Shown here in pieces: positions 34,831 through 48,359 of a stretch of DNA of 64,000 bases (position 1 is the stretch's first letter; each line of letters begins with the position of its first letter). The DNA is from Liolophura sinensis (Eukaryota; Mollusca; Polyplacophora; Chitonida; Chitonidae). The translations under genes were made by a program, and so were the position numbers. The stretch covers positions 80,506,028 through 80,570,027 of the forward strand of contig NC_088295.1 in NCBI RefSeq assembly GCF_032854445.1. Direction: 5' to 3'. The notes below the pieces were generated by a model. The model had not been told where the DNA came from, made no database searches, and worked only from the letters and a program-made list of their open reading frames with translations.

Positions 34831-37760
34831 TTCACTTCATCATCAGCTGCTTACACTGTCGTGACTAATAAGCATACATATGCATGGGTAATAAAACAGT
34901 TCTTGACCTTTGATTTGTTTGAGTCTAGTTAAGTTTGGAAGTTTTGAAATCGACTCTGCGCAGCATTTTCCATCATAGCTGATGCTCTTTTTGTTGGGGT
35001 CACAAAACTAGACTTTTGTTAAATTGGTACCATAAATGACCCAAAAGTTACACATCTTGCCAAATTCTGAGAGTTCTTAAAAAAGTGTTCACAGTTTTGA
35101 TGAAAGGTAGGGTGATATCCTAATGGAAAAAATGTAAGTTTTAGCACCAAAAGTAATATATTATGACACATATTTGTCTTTAAAAATGCAATTTTTATTT
35201 AGTTTTGTGAATGCTGGGTTGTGGTGACAACTCATCCATTGTCAGCAAATCTTTGTGGCTTAATTCATTGTTCAAATCAGGCCAGCTGTATATAAGAGGT
35301 AATTATGAGTCTGCACATCTAGGTTTGTCCTCCATGGTGCGACATGGAATAGTAAGCACATTTCCCAGGGTCGCGCCATGTTTAAGGGATATCATCTGTA
35401 GGACTAAACATGTGGGAAAGGATAACTGAACATATGCTCTCATAAACTTTTCCTAAACACTTTTCCTACATGTATATGTTCTTATTTGCTTTCAGCCAGA
35501 CTCTAGGCTATGATTAGGTTTACACTCATTTGCTTCAAGTGCTTAAATTGAAATGCACAAACTTGTGACATTCGATATTAAAATATTGATACCATCTTTT
35601 ACCCAGGGGATATGGGGGTGAACCCTTCTATGTATATGCTTTAAGGTACACACCAACATGGATGTGTCTAACACTTTTGCTTGTCAGTATACTAACCCCA
35701 TTGGGCATTTATACATCAGAGGCAATGAGGTGACAGGTCAAGGTTTGTAAGCTGATACTTTCATCAACAGGCCCCTGGATCACCAGGCAATCTTAGAATT
35801 AAAAGTATTATTTCAATCATTAAGGTTGGGATGTTCCTTTCAGTTAATTTAGCTGAAATTTGTGTTACAATAACTTACCCAGAATTTACATTGTCAAGAA
35901 ATATTTTGACCTTGTCATGTAAGAAATGACAATTTTAAAGTGATTTGAAATTTGAACATAAGTGTAGGATCGCTTGGTGATCCCTTGGGTTGATTGTTTT
36001 CACTTAGTTTGTACATGTGTGTCTGAATGGTGATAATGGAAAACTAACATTTCCCTCCCTCCCATCATCTGAACAATGTCATACAGCTGCCAAAATAAAT
36101 ACATTTTGTTAAAATAATTTATTTTTCAGATTGTACTTTGAAACAGGGACAAAAGGTGAGTTTATGTTTGATTCAACTGTTGTCAAACATTGGCAAGATG
36201 GTTCATAGAAATGAGTGATGGCAGTATTGATTAGAATTAAATATCAGTGGCTGGAAGAGGAAACGACGACTTCAGAGGCTATGAGTTGGATCTCTATGAA
36301 ATCAGGTAGCTGCTGCTTGAATTAGGATGTGACAGATTTAACCAATAGAGCCCATGTGTAGACCAGGCTTGAGGGTTACTGTCCTTCCCCTGTGGACATT
36401 CACACAAAGCAGTGACACATTTGCTGTATGATTTATGAAGTTGACCCACTGAAAAGCAATTCTGGGCTTCAGGGACGTTAGAGGCTTCATGGATGTTAGA
36501 GGCTTCATGGACGTTAGAGGCTTCATGGATGTTAGAGGCTTCATGGACGTTAGAGGCTTCATGGATGTTAGAGGCTTCATGGACGTTAGAGGCTTCATGG
36601 ACGTTAGAGGCTTCAAGGACGTTAGAGAAAAACCTTGAGAATTATATGTATATTTTGTCAAGCTATGAGAAGTGACTTTAATAAACTTCCTGTGTGTTGG
36701 GTGAATGGAAATGATAAATGAATCTTTTAACTGGAAATTTATTTGCTTTTTCAATGCAAAGTTTAAAAGTTTGAAAACCCAGTTGTCTGACTTACCTCTG
36801 GGAAACCATGTAGTGACAGTTTGTGAATTTACTTAGCATAAGTAGCCTGCATAGACAAGATCTTTTATATATCTCTCAAAGTGCAACATGTGTCAGATCG
36901 ATTTAAATTAGAATAGAACACCATATATATATAGATATTGAGTGATCAAGTGCGACAAGTGAAATGAATTTAGGACAAGCCTGTTTCATAAGTCGTGTCA
37001 AGACGGTGTGATTTGTTTGCATGGAAAAATGCATGTTCTATTTTTGTTTCACTAGTTGAATTTGTCGGGTCGACATGACAGCCGCACCGTGTGAACGCTG
37101 CTTACGACACAATCGCATATGTCTCTGTGATGTAATACACTATATAAGTCAGTTAATTTAACTTTCTTTTCATGATTGCAATAGATGACAGGTCATATTT
37201 ATAACAATCACTAAATTAATTGCCAGTTCATTGTAATGGGTGAATTGGCTCATCAGAGTGAACTGGAGACAGGAATAAATCCAAATTTCTGCTATTTGTG
37301 TCCTGTGACTATAATTAAAATACAATGACCGGGCTATAGCAGACATTGTTCCTGGTTTGGAATGAGAAAACACTTGCATGTATATATGTCATAAATTGCA
37401 AGTCCTTAAAAAGAAAACTTAGCTGAAAAGAACCCATATTGTGGTTAGTACATTGTTCTGCAGTAAAGAATTATTGTGCAAATTTTAATCTTTCTAGAGC
37501 AAAAGCATTTTATTTGTAGCTGTGTTTAAATTTTTGACTTTTTCAATTTTTGATAAATATGGGCCCTGCTCTCATATTTATCAGGGGCCTAAAGACTTAA
37601 GTGTGTACCAAACCAAACTGAATTGTTCACACCTGAGACCAGTTTAATAGAGGAATCTGCAACAAGACCAAGCCAGGGTATTTCTAGTCATATTAATTCC
37701 AGTTCACAGGTTAGTGATCAGTAATTAAGCCAAGTTTTAGTGCAGGATTTGATTCAGTGT
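34831..37760. other. Intron-like stretch around the 18 bp array
   Basis: CpG-poor and T-rich. A segment near 35.1 kb (AGTTTTAGCACCAAAAGTAA) resembles one near 47.8 kb (AATTTTAGTACTAAAAATAA), so an old interspersed repeat is likely. No gene is seen. Confidence 0.45.
36474..36627. repeat. 18 bp minisatellite, about 8.5 copies
   Basis: The unit TTAGAGGCTTCATGGA(C/T)G alternates C and T in the first copies. Because 18 is a multiple of three, frames on both strands stay open and give six-residue peptide repeats (TSMKPL on the minus strand). These are not treated as proteins. Confidence 0.97.
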
Positions 37761-37970
37761 GATGTACATGTAGGCTACAATGTTGATGCACATGTAGGCT
37801 ACAATGTTGATGCATGTGTAGGCTACAATGTTGATGTACATGTAGGCTACAATATTGATGCACATGTAGGCTACAGTGTTGATGCACATGTAGGCTACAA
37901 TGTTGATGTACATGTAGGCTACAATGTTGATGCACATGTAGGCTACAATGTTGATGTACATGTAGGCTAT
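37761..37970. repeat. 24 bp minisatellite, about 8.7 copies
   Basis: The unit GATG(T/C)ACATGTAGGCTACA then ATGTT repeats with few changes. The period is a multiple of three, so frames on both strands remain open, which explains three overlapping open frames here. It shares CATGTAGGCT with the 74 bp array. Confidence 0.97.
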
Positions 37971-37974
37971 ATGA

Positions 37975-40085
37975 AAACATGTACATGTACAGGTTATATG
38001 AAAATCAGCATGTTCCTGCCTAGATGCATTCCATCACAGATTTGACTGGGCTTTACCTTTTGTATGATGACATTGTAAACTTCAGCATTTTGTTGATTTA
38101 ATGTACATGTAGCTATTGGTGGATGTGAACACCATTGCTAATAAATCCTGTTATGAAGAGTGACTGGCTGAAGAAACACATGTCAGTGCGGTGAATTTAT
38201 TGCTCTTGCATGTTGATTATCCCGTCTTGATAAAATGTTTGTTGTATTTGCTGGCGTTTTCTGCAGGGATGTCTTTCTGAGTGCCATGTCATGCTGTATA
38301 TAATGGGGACATGTTGACTCATGCTGTATTATGGGCTTGGGATTAACTTGGTTGGGGGGAGGGGTTAGCACTGACTCAACCTGCATGGTAACATGTGCTG
38401 CCTGTATTGACATGACAAAAAACTAACACATCAACTTACAATATTGATGAGACCTTTTGGCAGCAGGATTTAATGGAATAACAAATGGATGTCAAATGTA
38501 TAATAATGTTTGTATAATTATAGGACGTTCACATTTGGGGTTAAAATGCTGCACTTGAGTGAGTGGAATCCTCTGTTTTGTATGTTCACTATGGCTGCAG
38601 GGATAGTTCTGCATTTCCTGCAACATGTGAGTTGATTATTGCTTTTTAGATGGCTTCATGTTCCAACTTGCTCAGTATCTCAGTAGGCCTACTATGCCTC
38701 CTAGATTGTGCATCTGTCCTTTGTGGCCTTCAGTGCTGCTATTGACCATTGCTACTGAAATAAAGGGCAGATTTTCCTTTGTTTGCTCTCACAATCAGGC
38801 TGACCACTGGTCATCAGATGGAAAAATGGAGAGCACTTCTACTGACCAATCAATACTGCAGACAAAGGCCTGTGTACTGAGGGGGTCATCAGGTACAGGC
38901 AATGGGCAGTCTCTAATGGCCATGGGGCACTTCAGGATGGAAGAGCTGCCTGGACCCTGGTGGACTGGGAACATGTTTGTACAGCTGTGAAGGACAGGGA
39001 TTCCCAGTGCACAACTGAGCCCAATGTGTACATGAAGACTGTGTAGGGCACAGCTTTTGCAGACAATCAGATATTTGCACAGCTATCTCTTTCCCTGAAC
39101 CCATCATAAGTGACCAGACACTGACCTATAGCTAGCAGAAAGTTGGGTGTGCCCAATGGATGTTCAATGCCAGCACTGAACAGCCAACACAGTATTCATG
39201 TTTTGAACTGGGGGTGAATTTGAATTCGTCTTTGTTTGCTACAGAGAGCTATTTATTTTGCGATATTTGATAGGCCTGAAATATTCTGTAGCTTGTGTGT
39301 TCCTGGTCTTTGTAAAAACGTGTTCAAGTCTCTGTTCATCTTAACATGATGGTCTATTAACAACATGTACCTTAGCAGCACTTAGTATGCAACTCTGACT
39401 TAAATGTGAATAAATATCCATCTTTATGGACATAAAGGACATTTAGCACAGGCATAAGCCAGTGGTATGACCTATCATCCATAGGCTTGGTTACTGTGGA
39501 AGGCTGGATTAAGCATCATATGACCAAGCAATATTAGAGGAATGCTAAAAGTCAGTCTGGACATCTTCAAGGGGCTAAATTTTTTTAAGTGTGACAGCAG
39601 GTCAAAAGCATATTACTATACATGTATGGCAACTTCTTCATGCATCTTGCTCAACTGTTGTTTAACTTGCTCCAGAGAAAGGCTCTAGTGTCTGCACTGA
39701 AATGTTGTGTTGGATAAAGTTGAAATTCATATGCATATAAAACATTTGATTTGATGGGTTAAGTTAATTTTGTTGAATGTGACAAACCTGAGCATTACAC
39801 AAGTAATTTTCAGGAAAGCTGCTGAATTTGTTTCGGGCAAAATATAGGAGACGAATGCTGTAATATGTTCTGAAATGGCGTCCCATCGGTTAAAAAGATT
39901 TGAATGTGCATCAGATATTTCCCACGACTTTGGAAAATAGTTTGGAAAGTTGAATCCTTACCGAGCAATTCTTCCCAGACTCTTACATAGAAACTTGGCT
40001 AAATTTCCATTTCTGAAGGCTACATGTATATCAAAGTGATTTGTGTTTATGATTGAGAAAAAAACAAATACACTTCTTTTTTGCT
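37975..40085. other. Intron-like, no gene recognised
   Basis: CpG-poor. A 110-codon + frame at 38658-38990 has no known motif. The part at 39.8-40.06 kb keeps more CpG and looks unique, like a conserved element. Confidence 0.45.
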
Positions 40086-40087
40086 GA

Positions 40088-40262
40088 CCCATTATTTATT
40101 TGTTTATTAGTGGTGTTCGCGATACTAAGTCCTGACGAAGTTTTCACTCCAAACATAAATTAAGCCACAGCCCTTTAAACCTTATTGATAAACCTCCTGA
40201 CTTAAAACTGCAGCCGAAGCAACCAGAGCTGGATTCGAACATGCGCTACTTAGTTTGTTGTT
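40088..40262 (-). mobile_element. Diverged SINE, minus strand
   Basis: On the minus strand, TGTTCGAATCCAGCT is a box B-like word. The far end reads CTAATAAACAAATAAATAAT, an AAATA-type tail. The middle does not match the other copies well. A separate tRNA-like word, GAGCCAGTGGATAGGGCACC, lies at about 40307 on the + strand and may belong to another fragment. Confidence 0.45.
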
Positions 40263-40883
40263 GACCTGACAGTTGTAGTAAAGCACATCTACATGTATAA
40301 CCATCTGAGCCAGTGGATAGGGCACCTGTTGGATAGGATTATCAATATACTGTAGTCATATAAAGGCTTATTCCAGGGATAGGTAAACAGGAGTTCACCT
40401 AAATTCTGTGTCTAGGATCAAGTTGCAATCACCATCTGTCTTTGACCGCTGGTTTCTGCATTCGCGTTCATCATCCCAATTCCAGGTGACATGGTTGGAC
40501 ATTTGGCACACTTAGGTGATGAAGACAATTTGTCCTGTAGACACTAAATCCCAAATGGCCTGGACCATGTCATGTGACTCACCCAGCAGCTGCTTTATGA
40601 GCGCTAATGAGCAAGATTGCAGAGATTTTACCCATTAGGCACCTGATCTATGCTGAACTAATTCCTATATGAATATAAATAAGTTTCTACAGATAGTCTT
40701 CATGTATAACATAGATCTAAGTATAATGTTCTTCCGAAATTAAAAACAGTTTTTATGTCAATATTTCAACAATTTTATGATGATTATTCCAAGAGTCATA
40801 AGCAAACTTTAATACTGCACTGTGTCATGTAATTGAATATTCCTGTGTTGCTGTCTAATTCTACAGAAGAAGGTTTACTATTT

Positions 40884-41058
40884 ATTTCATAACCAGGTAG
40901 TGCCAGAGGGTATCTCGTGATTATCCGCAGATTGCTGGAAGACTTTCCCACCATTAGCTGGACTTGAACTCACAGTTACCGAATTGGTGATAGGCTCCTG
41001 AGTCATTGTGCTCTTAGAGAATACACTATAAACCACTTGGCCACGAAGGCCAGGAAGT
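40884..41058 (-). mobile_element. tRNA-derived SINE, minus strand
   Basis: The minus strand reads CCTTCGTGGCCAAGTGGTTT (box A-like head), then AGTTCAAGTCCAGCTAATGG (box B-like). It continues with GGGAAAGTCTTCCAGCAATC and loses the tail. The head closely matches the 23.6 kb copy. Confidence 0.75.
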
Positions 41059-41064
41059 CTTAAA

Positions 41065-44000
41065 TGTGTATAAGTACATGCATATCATTGCTATCCATTT
41101 AATTCTCCTAATGATAGCAGAATATATGATAAAATGCTTTCATTTCTTAGACGATTGATAAAAACTATTTATGTTTTGAGAAGAATATTGTATGAAACCT
41201 ATCTGTCCAGTAGTCTTTCACTGTGCCATTGGTAGATGCATTGATTCATGTACATGTATAAGTATTGTTGACACTAGTTGGGAATTGTTAGATATCTTTT
41301 CACTGATTCATGGTTATTTTCATGATACCATGAAAGAATATTATCCCTTGTTGGCAACTTCAACCGTATTAGAATGCTATTTTTGTGCACGTTTTGTATT
41401 TACTGAACTGATTTATGAAACATAGATTCCAGATACCTTTGTCTTTATCTGAACATTTGATCATTTTGAAATAATGGACTTGGATTACTCTCACATGACT
41501 TCCGCTGTTGCAGGTGTTCTTGTTTTGACCGGTAATAACCAGCAAACCAATCACATTTCCCTGATGTAATTTCTGTGATTTTGGCAGTTGTATTTTAAAC
41601 TTCGTTATGGCTTTGTTGAACATACTGGGCAGGTAATTTAGGATTTGCTGGATTATGCTGTTAATAGCAGGCACCAACTTTTGGCCAGAAGCTTTGAAAG
41701 TTTCTGCGTCATCTTCAGCTCCTCGAGTTTAAATCACATTTCCAGATATGAGTGGGTTTCAGTCAAATGAGATATAAAATATTCACGTTATGGCTAATGA
41801 GAGTAACAATGGTACCTTTGATGAAAATTTTTTTTTCATTGAAGTTAATTTATTTATTTTTTGGGTATATTTTCGGCAGGTAATTATTTTGTGTGTTATT
41901 GATGATAATAATACAGTCCAAGCAACAAAGCATGAGGTAATTTTATTGTACTGTTTGACAAATAAATTTTTGCCCTAGGAGAAGTTTAGTTATAATAATA
42001 AATATATAGGCCAATGGCAAGTTTTAGGATAAAGAATCAAAGCTGACAGAGCTGAACATTGCACTACTTCTTGACACTGTTACTTCATCAGCTGAAAAGT
42101 TAAAAGGGAGGCTTTTGGGCAACTGCCAACTCTGTAAGCGGTTTGTATTGGCTGTGTGGGAGGCTGACCCATTTCAGTTGTGATACACGAGGCCATGATC
42201 AGATATCGATCGAAAGATGGCTAAAGCCCATAATCGCGCGGGGCAAACACTGGCCAGACGGACCAGGTATTGATTTTCATAAGGCCCATGTCCTCTAACC
42301 TGCAGACTAGAGCCATGGCTCTGCAAGAGTTAAGCTCTTGGTCAGAAGACCATTAATCTATGGGTGAACCAGGAATTTCCAAGGAATGGAAATTGATGAA
42401 CAACATGGCTGTTTACCACAGCGACTGGCTGGCGGAGCTTGAATGTATGAATGATGGTCTACTCTGTATTCTCTGTGTCATTGCCTATCAATCACAACCT
42501 GCAGTACACATCAGTAATGTACAATCTAATATCCTATAAACTCTGTAACAGGGAAAATTTAGGTTAGGTTAAAAACAGAAAACACCGAAAAAAAATATGA
42601 ATAGATTCATGAAAGTTGTTTGTTTGAAATGAAAACGCCTGCCAGAATTAGCTTGTGATTCAAGATTCATGGGCTTGTGGAGCTTGTAACGTAATGATGT
42701 TTTTATGTATGCTATTTACCCCATCAGTCTTCAGCACAGCATTGTCATACAACACACATGTATCGGAGATCAATATACAGTAGCACGTTTTATGTGGCTA
42801 TGATGAACCATTACAGGCTCACATTTATAACAACACACCCGCTCCTCCAGGAACAAAGCTGATGGACGTGGGCGTAGATTTCTAGGGATGTCTTACTTGG
42901 CAAATGTTTACTTGCAAAACATCACTCTTCATATCCTTGTGCTTAATGCTGTCAGCCATATTGAATAGCCCAGACAAATATTGAAGCCGTTAAGATATGT
43001 TGTTGTGGGCCTTCTCAAATCAATATGTTAGATAATACTGCATGGTTTCTCCGGCATCCCTGCTGATTTAATATTCCGCTTGTGGTAGGATCTCCTCAGG
43101 CTGTATCTATAGTTTTAATAATAACCTCCCTTCTCATAGCTCTTCACAACGCTCTTCTGAGGAGACATAATGTGATACCATCTCATGCTTCTAATTTTTT
43201 TTCACTGGTGCTGACAAATTTCTTTCTAAACCCAGACAGGAAAATAAGCTTATGTCCTTGACATTATAATGAATGTCTCAAATCTGTTTACTTCATGTTG
43301 ATCTGAAGTACACATAATTGAGGTGCATCCAGGAAAAACAGTGACACAATTAACAACAGTGAGAACATGGCGCCAAGACAACTAATATGCCGTCTGTGAA
43401 TGTCTGCATCATCAGGTACCGGCAGCACCAGTATACCTAGACAGAAGAAAACAAACATTATTATTGACTGATTAGTAATCACCTATAGATTTTTTTGAAA
43501 GTTAAAATCAAGTTTGCTTCGCCATCCTCCAGTGAATGAATAAGTTTGACTGAATGTCACATCCATCATTTTTGTTTGGAATGTATATGTATGTACACAG
43601 ACGACACCTGTTTATTGGTCATATGTAGATATTCAAGAAGTAAAAACTACCAGTACATCTTCATCTTCTACAGTACATTTCATTGAGAGAAATTTTATTT
43701 TTAACCCTGTAAAAATCGCATCAACCTATGTAGCTTACTTACATGTACTTCAGAGTTTGATCTATTTGTTTAATGTTAAAATGTGATTGTTAATTTTATC
43801 CTCTTTCTACCATCCTTGCTGTTTGAGTGATTATGGCTTAACATCGCTCTCCCTTTTGAAAAGAAAATCATTGATTCAGTAGTGAATTGCCCAGAGGAAG
43901 AATTTCATGCTGTGAATAAAGACTGTTAGGGCTTGATGGGTAACAGCTGCGTCATATTGAAATTTTAATGCTCATTGTGACTGAGGTCGTTCAGATCTGC

Positions 44001-45780
44001 AGAATCTGTTCAAATATTAAAACTGCCAGATATTACTGATCATGTTGTGGTGGAAACATTCTTCAAATCCATGTGTTCCTGATTCAAAACCTTGCATGTC
44101 TTAAGAAGTTCTTGTGAGGAACTGCTGTTCAGGCAACATGCAGAAAATGATTAGATGAAATGAAATAAAAATTGTCTAAGTGCTTGAATGCATGGTGATG
44201 GTATGAGCACGTAGTGTGAGGGCACATCTGTCAGAATGGGCATTGATGAAGTCTGTGCAGCTGGGGGTAGCTGACCTGATAGCATGAATAGCTGCCCTCT
44301 AAGGGGCTTTATGGGCTGGCTGGAGGAGCCACTTTGATCGATGACTGCTGCAGGCATTACATAAGAAAGCTGAGGCTGGCAGACTTTTCTCTTCACTACT
44401 CTATTACAGTGAGCAGCTGGTTTTAGAGCCTTGATCAATAGTGAGAACATCTGACCTGGGGGAAAGAGTGTGCTGGGTGTTTGGGGGGGGGGATATGGGA
44501 GAGAATACTGGTTTTAGCCTTCAGGCATAAGGCCCATTCCCCACCCACATTTTCTCCCTAGCCAGCACTTAATCCATGTCCTTAAACTAGCAAAGGTCAC
44601 GGCTACAGAAGCTTGTATGACAAATCTAACTAGCTCACTCAGCTATGGTGTGCACAGACTATATGGAAATCATATGACAAGATTATGTCTCAGCACTGAC
44701 TTGTAGGCCATCAGACTGGGACAGTCCTGGGTTCATTTGGGGGCAAGTCAGAGGTAAGAACATCTATGATGTGACCCACACATGCATGTGGTACAGAACA
44801 GTCCATGCTTAAGTGCTGAAAACCCTTCAGTGGTTGATCCAGTTTTCTGGCTGGGAACCACATGGCGCCAAATTACCACAATCTGAACTGGGACATTTCC
44901 ACTTACAACGATCTCTGTGGGCAAAACTTATGTAAGCTTGGTAAGTATAAGGAGATGGGCCCTGAATCTGGAGCATATGTTGTTTAGGTTACCATGTGGG
45001 AGGGTGTGATTAGAGTAAACACCCCAAGAAAAGTGAGAGTTCAGTGTGAGTGCCATGAAGCTCTTACTTACAGGCTGTTCTAATACTGCCTGATAGGTGC
45101 AGGGCTTCCTGAAACCAAACGCATGCCCAAACAGAGACATAATGCTTTAGTGTTCACAGATACATTGGAGGTTTAGTGCAGAGACACATTTTTGAATTTA
45201 ATGAAAAGACAAGTCCTGAGTGCTCACTCGTTGGGTATTAGGTCAGGATCTGTGTTAGGTCAGGTTTTTTTAGGCTTTAATCCTGGTGTCATTAGAACCT
45301 CTGCAGTAGAAGTAAAATATTATCTGGTGTGAAATGGGACATAATAAATAAAACAAGCCAGTGAATAATTTCAGTGTCTTTGGGTGGCTGATGGTGTCTT
45401 GTGGTTGTACTTGCAAAAATGTCTGTGTTCTTTCTAGAATGTGAAACACCATTTTGTAATTTCTTTGAAAATATATAAATATGTTGCATGAAGGAAATTA
45501 AATAGTGAAGGTGCATGTGGCATTTATGAGCTTGAACCATCAGTCATTGTGAGAATGTAATGGTGTAATTTTATAGGAACTCCATTGACTTGCTGAGCCT
45601 TCCCATGTTTAATGTAAATGGACACATATGTTTGTAGTGGTAATGATTTGTATCACAGTTTTGAAGAGTCATACATGTGCAGTTTAGGTGTGAAAATAAA
45701 ACAGTGAGGTTAGTCGCATCAGATTGATAAAACATCTGTGCTGTGTGGTAGTTAAATTATCCCTGTTTTAACTATCTGTC
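41065..45780. other. Intron-like, with a CpG-retaining patch at 42.16-42.26 kb
   Basis: Mostly CpG-poor. At 42.16-42.26 kb seven or more CpGs cluster (ATATCGATCGAAAG, ATAATCGCGCGGGG). The part from 42.1 to 43.5 kb has few ACATGTA words and reads like conserved non-coding DNA. Minus frames of 102 codons (41369-41677) and 99 codons (44151-44450) have no known motif. Confidence 0.4.
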
Positions 45781-45782
45781 CC

Positions 45783-45814
45783 TGTTTGCAAGCTGAATAA
45801 ACAGCTTGCAAACA
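45783..45814. other. Perfect 13 bp hairpin with an AATAAA loop
   Basis: TGTTTGCAAGCTG (45783-45795) and CAGCTTGCAAACA (45802-45814) are exact inverted copies around the loop AATAAA. AATAAA is also the usual polyadenylation hexamer, but no terminal exon is visible just upstream. Its role is unknown. Confidence 0.9.
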
Positions 45815-48260
45815 TGCGAAAAGGCTGAAGAATTACAGTAACCCTGTTTTTGGTGTGATGTGTCAAAACATATCATAGATAGGTCAGGAATATTGCACAC
45901 ATTGAGAAAATGATCAGTTTTATCCAGTCTGGTGCGCTTTACTGCTGAAATCCGAGAAAGCAGCTGTTTGTCACAAACAAACATTGCACAAACAGTGTCG
46001 TTCCTTTTAGCTGTATATGCATGGGGTACAAGTGAAGTGAAACCATTTTTCCTGTTTCTTATGCTTTATCACAATTGGCCTGATATGAATTGCAGAGTAA
46101 AAGTTCACTTTACAGAGTTAACAAGCATGTCAAGACAAAATGGCTGTAACTGTTCAGGTCTGTGTTTCCACCCCTCTTCTGAAATAACTGAGTTAGGATG
46201 CCTTGTCTTGTCTTCTGATTTACGCATTCTTCATCTTCATGGAACCCAGAAGTGATGAAACACTATACACTAAAGACTTACAGGATTTCTCTGAATAACT
46301 GTTTCTTACTGTTACTATTATAAATTAGGATGCACTTTAAGCAACTTCTATAAATGGCATAGGAAATGTTCCTCTGTTGAATTTTCCTAATGCGTGTTGG
46401 AGTATGTCCTATTCTTAATTAGGAGTTGTAGATTTTACTTCTGAACCAGTGACAAAGCTAAGTGAGGGGAATGGATTCTGTCTATTTTACAACATGTAGT
46501 TAAGATGTGGAATGTTTGTACACTAGTAAAACAAGACAGTTTAACCACGAGTAATTTTTCATCACTTTTCCACTAGTATTTTTTCTATTTTAACCACTAT
46601 AAATTTTTTGTCGGTTTTCTGTATCACATGTAAATGTAGCTTTGTGGATGATGAACTACGGTTTGACACATGATGATAATTTAGCTGGTGATGAATCACT
46701 CCTTCCAGCCCCTTAGGCACATACACAGGTAATATGTCATTTGTTTTAGAGATACACCTGTGCCAGATTTGGGTGCGGCATTGTTATGTGTATTTGTGTG
46801 TCTATGTGGCAAACGTACCAGGTGCCAGACCACTCAAGGCTGACGCACAAAATGCTGTGACGATTAATTTCTTCAGTTCAACCCTCCTGCTGATAACAAT
46901 TATTTTTTTTAGTTCCATTTACAGCTATCACTATCCCCATCCACTTTGCCTGATGTAAAGCCAGTTTGATTAAAGTAGGTTAATGTATTTAATTGACAAC
47001 AACCAACTTAAGACCCACTTTTTTATGGATATATAAGAAAATAATTGAACTTCGTGTATAGTGTGCTCTTGCAAAAGCATGTTAGTTTATGTTGGTTGAA
47101 ACCCAGGTATTATGTATGAAATTTACTGCGACAACAATTTGCTATGGCTTGTTGTTAAAATTTAAGTAACCTGTTGATGAGATGTGAAGAAATTGTGTAG
47201 TATGTATAAGGTAAGCTAACTGTCAGATAAGGTGGTCTCAGTGTAAAGTGCAGCTGTAAAGCGGCTGAATTGAACTGGATGCAATTCGTGATACAGAATA
47301 GTCATACTAAGCGTTTAAGCTTTTAGAATGAGTCATCAAAGGCATTGTGTCAGTTGCCAGATACGCTTGTGTTCTGAGAATTCAGGAGTGTTGTACATCT
47401 GACGGTAAAGTAGATGTATATCAGGTATCTACATGTAACTTTTTTTAAAGTGTTTTTAGGAAAATGTTTGAAAGTACATAATGAAACAAAATAAGCAGCC
47501 TAGTTCCAAAATTCACACAGCTAAATAACATGTCAAATGATCACAGTTTCATTTATGAAGTTTCAGCTGGTTTTTTAATGCCTAACATGTGCTAAGCAAT
47601 GGCTCGATTTTGTACAGTGTATTTATTTTGAAATTGATTTCCATTCTCACTTATGAGATACAAATACCTTGACCCCTTTTGCCTTGTAAACTCTGAAAAT
47701 ATCAGTAAAGGCATACCGTATTTGACCTTAAATTTTGTCCATGACAAATTTCTCATTTTGCCTGTGTTTTTGTGGTTGTCTGGTAAAGCAGGAAGATATC
47801 TCACATCGAAGTGTAAATTTTAGTACTAAAAATAATATTTTTTATATAACTTCATTTTGGGCCCAAAAATGCAAAACCGGAATATTTTTGAGATAAATTT
47901 TCTGGTAAATTTAACATTGCTTTTCATTGGTTGATTCACATGTACCTGGTGTTTGTCTTGATCAAGATGTGCTTGCAAGGATTATGGGTCATTTTTTAGA
48001 CAGACTTAAAATATATCGGCTTCAAAATTTTATGGCTATGCTGCTGCCAATTTTTTTTTTTTTTTGCTATTGTAGGTTAAAAGCTATGTCACAGTCTTAT
48101 CTTAACTTTCTTTTGTGCTTTTTGTAACCTTTCAATACATTCTCAATTGTAGGATTCAGTCACATGTAATTGAATCCAGGACTGTAATTACATGTATGCA
48201 TATTTTTTAACAAAAAGGATAATATTTTTGTGTAACCATAGGCTAATAAGCTGAAAAAAG
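45815..48260. other. Intron-like, no gene recognised
   Basis: CpG-poor. A 107-codon + frame at 45932-46255 lacks motifs. The 47.6-47.9 kb part is related to 35.0-35.2 kb. Confidence 0.5.
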
Positions 48261-48265
48261 TAGTT

Positions 48266-48357
48266 GTAAACCAGGAAGACTTAGAACTATGTATAAACCA
48301 GAAAGACTTAGAACTGTATATAAACCAGAAAGACTTACAGCTACATGTAAACCAGAA
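48266..48357 (+). repeat. 28 bp repeat, about 3.3 copies
   Basis: GTAAACCAGGAAGACTTAGA and its variants ATAAACCAGAAAGACTTAGA and ATAAACCAGAAAGACTTACA follow each other with 28-base spacing. Confidence 0.85.
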
Positions 48358-48359
48358 AA

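Noticed and set aside
36338-36754. 138-codon minus-strand frame with TSMKPL repeats
   Set aside because: It is an 18 bp minisatellite whose period is a multiple of three. The opposite strand is open too.
37711-38045. Repeat proteins with HQHCSLHV or VGYNVDAH units
   Set aside because: Three overlapping frames on both strands from a 24 bp minisatellite.
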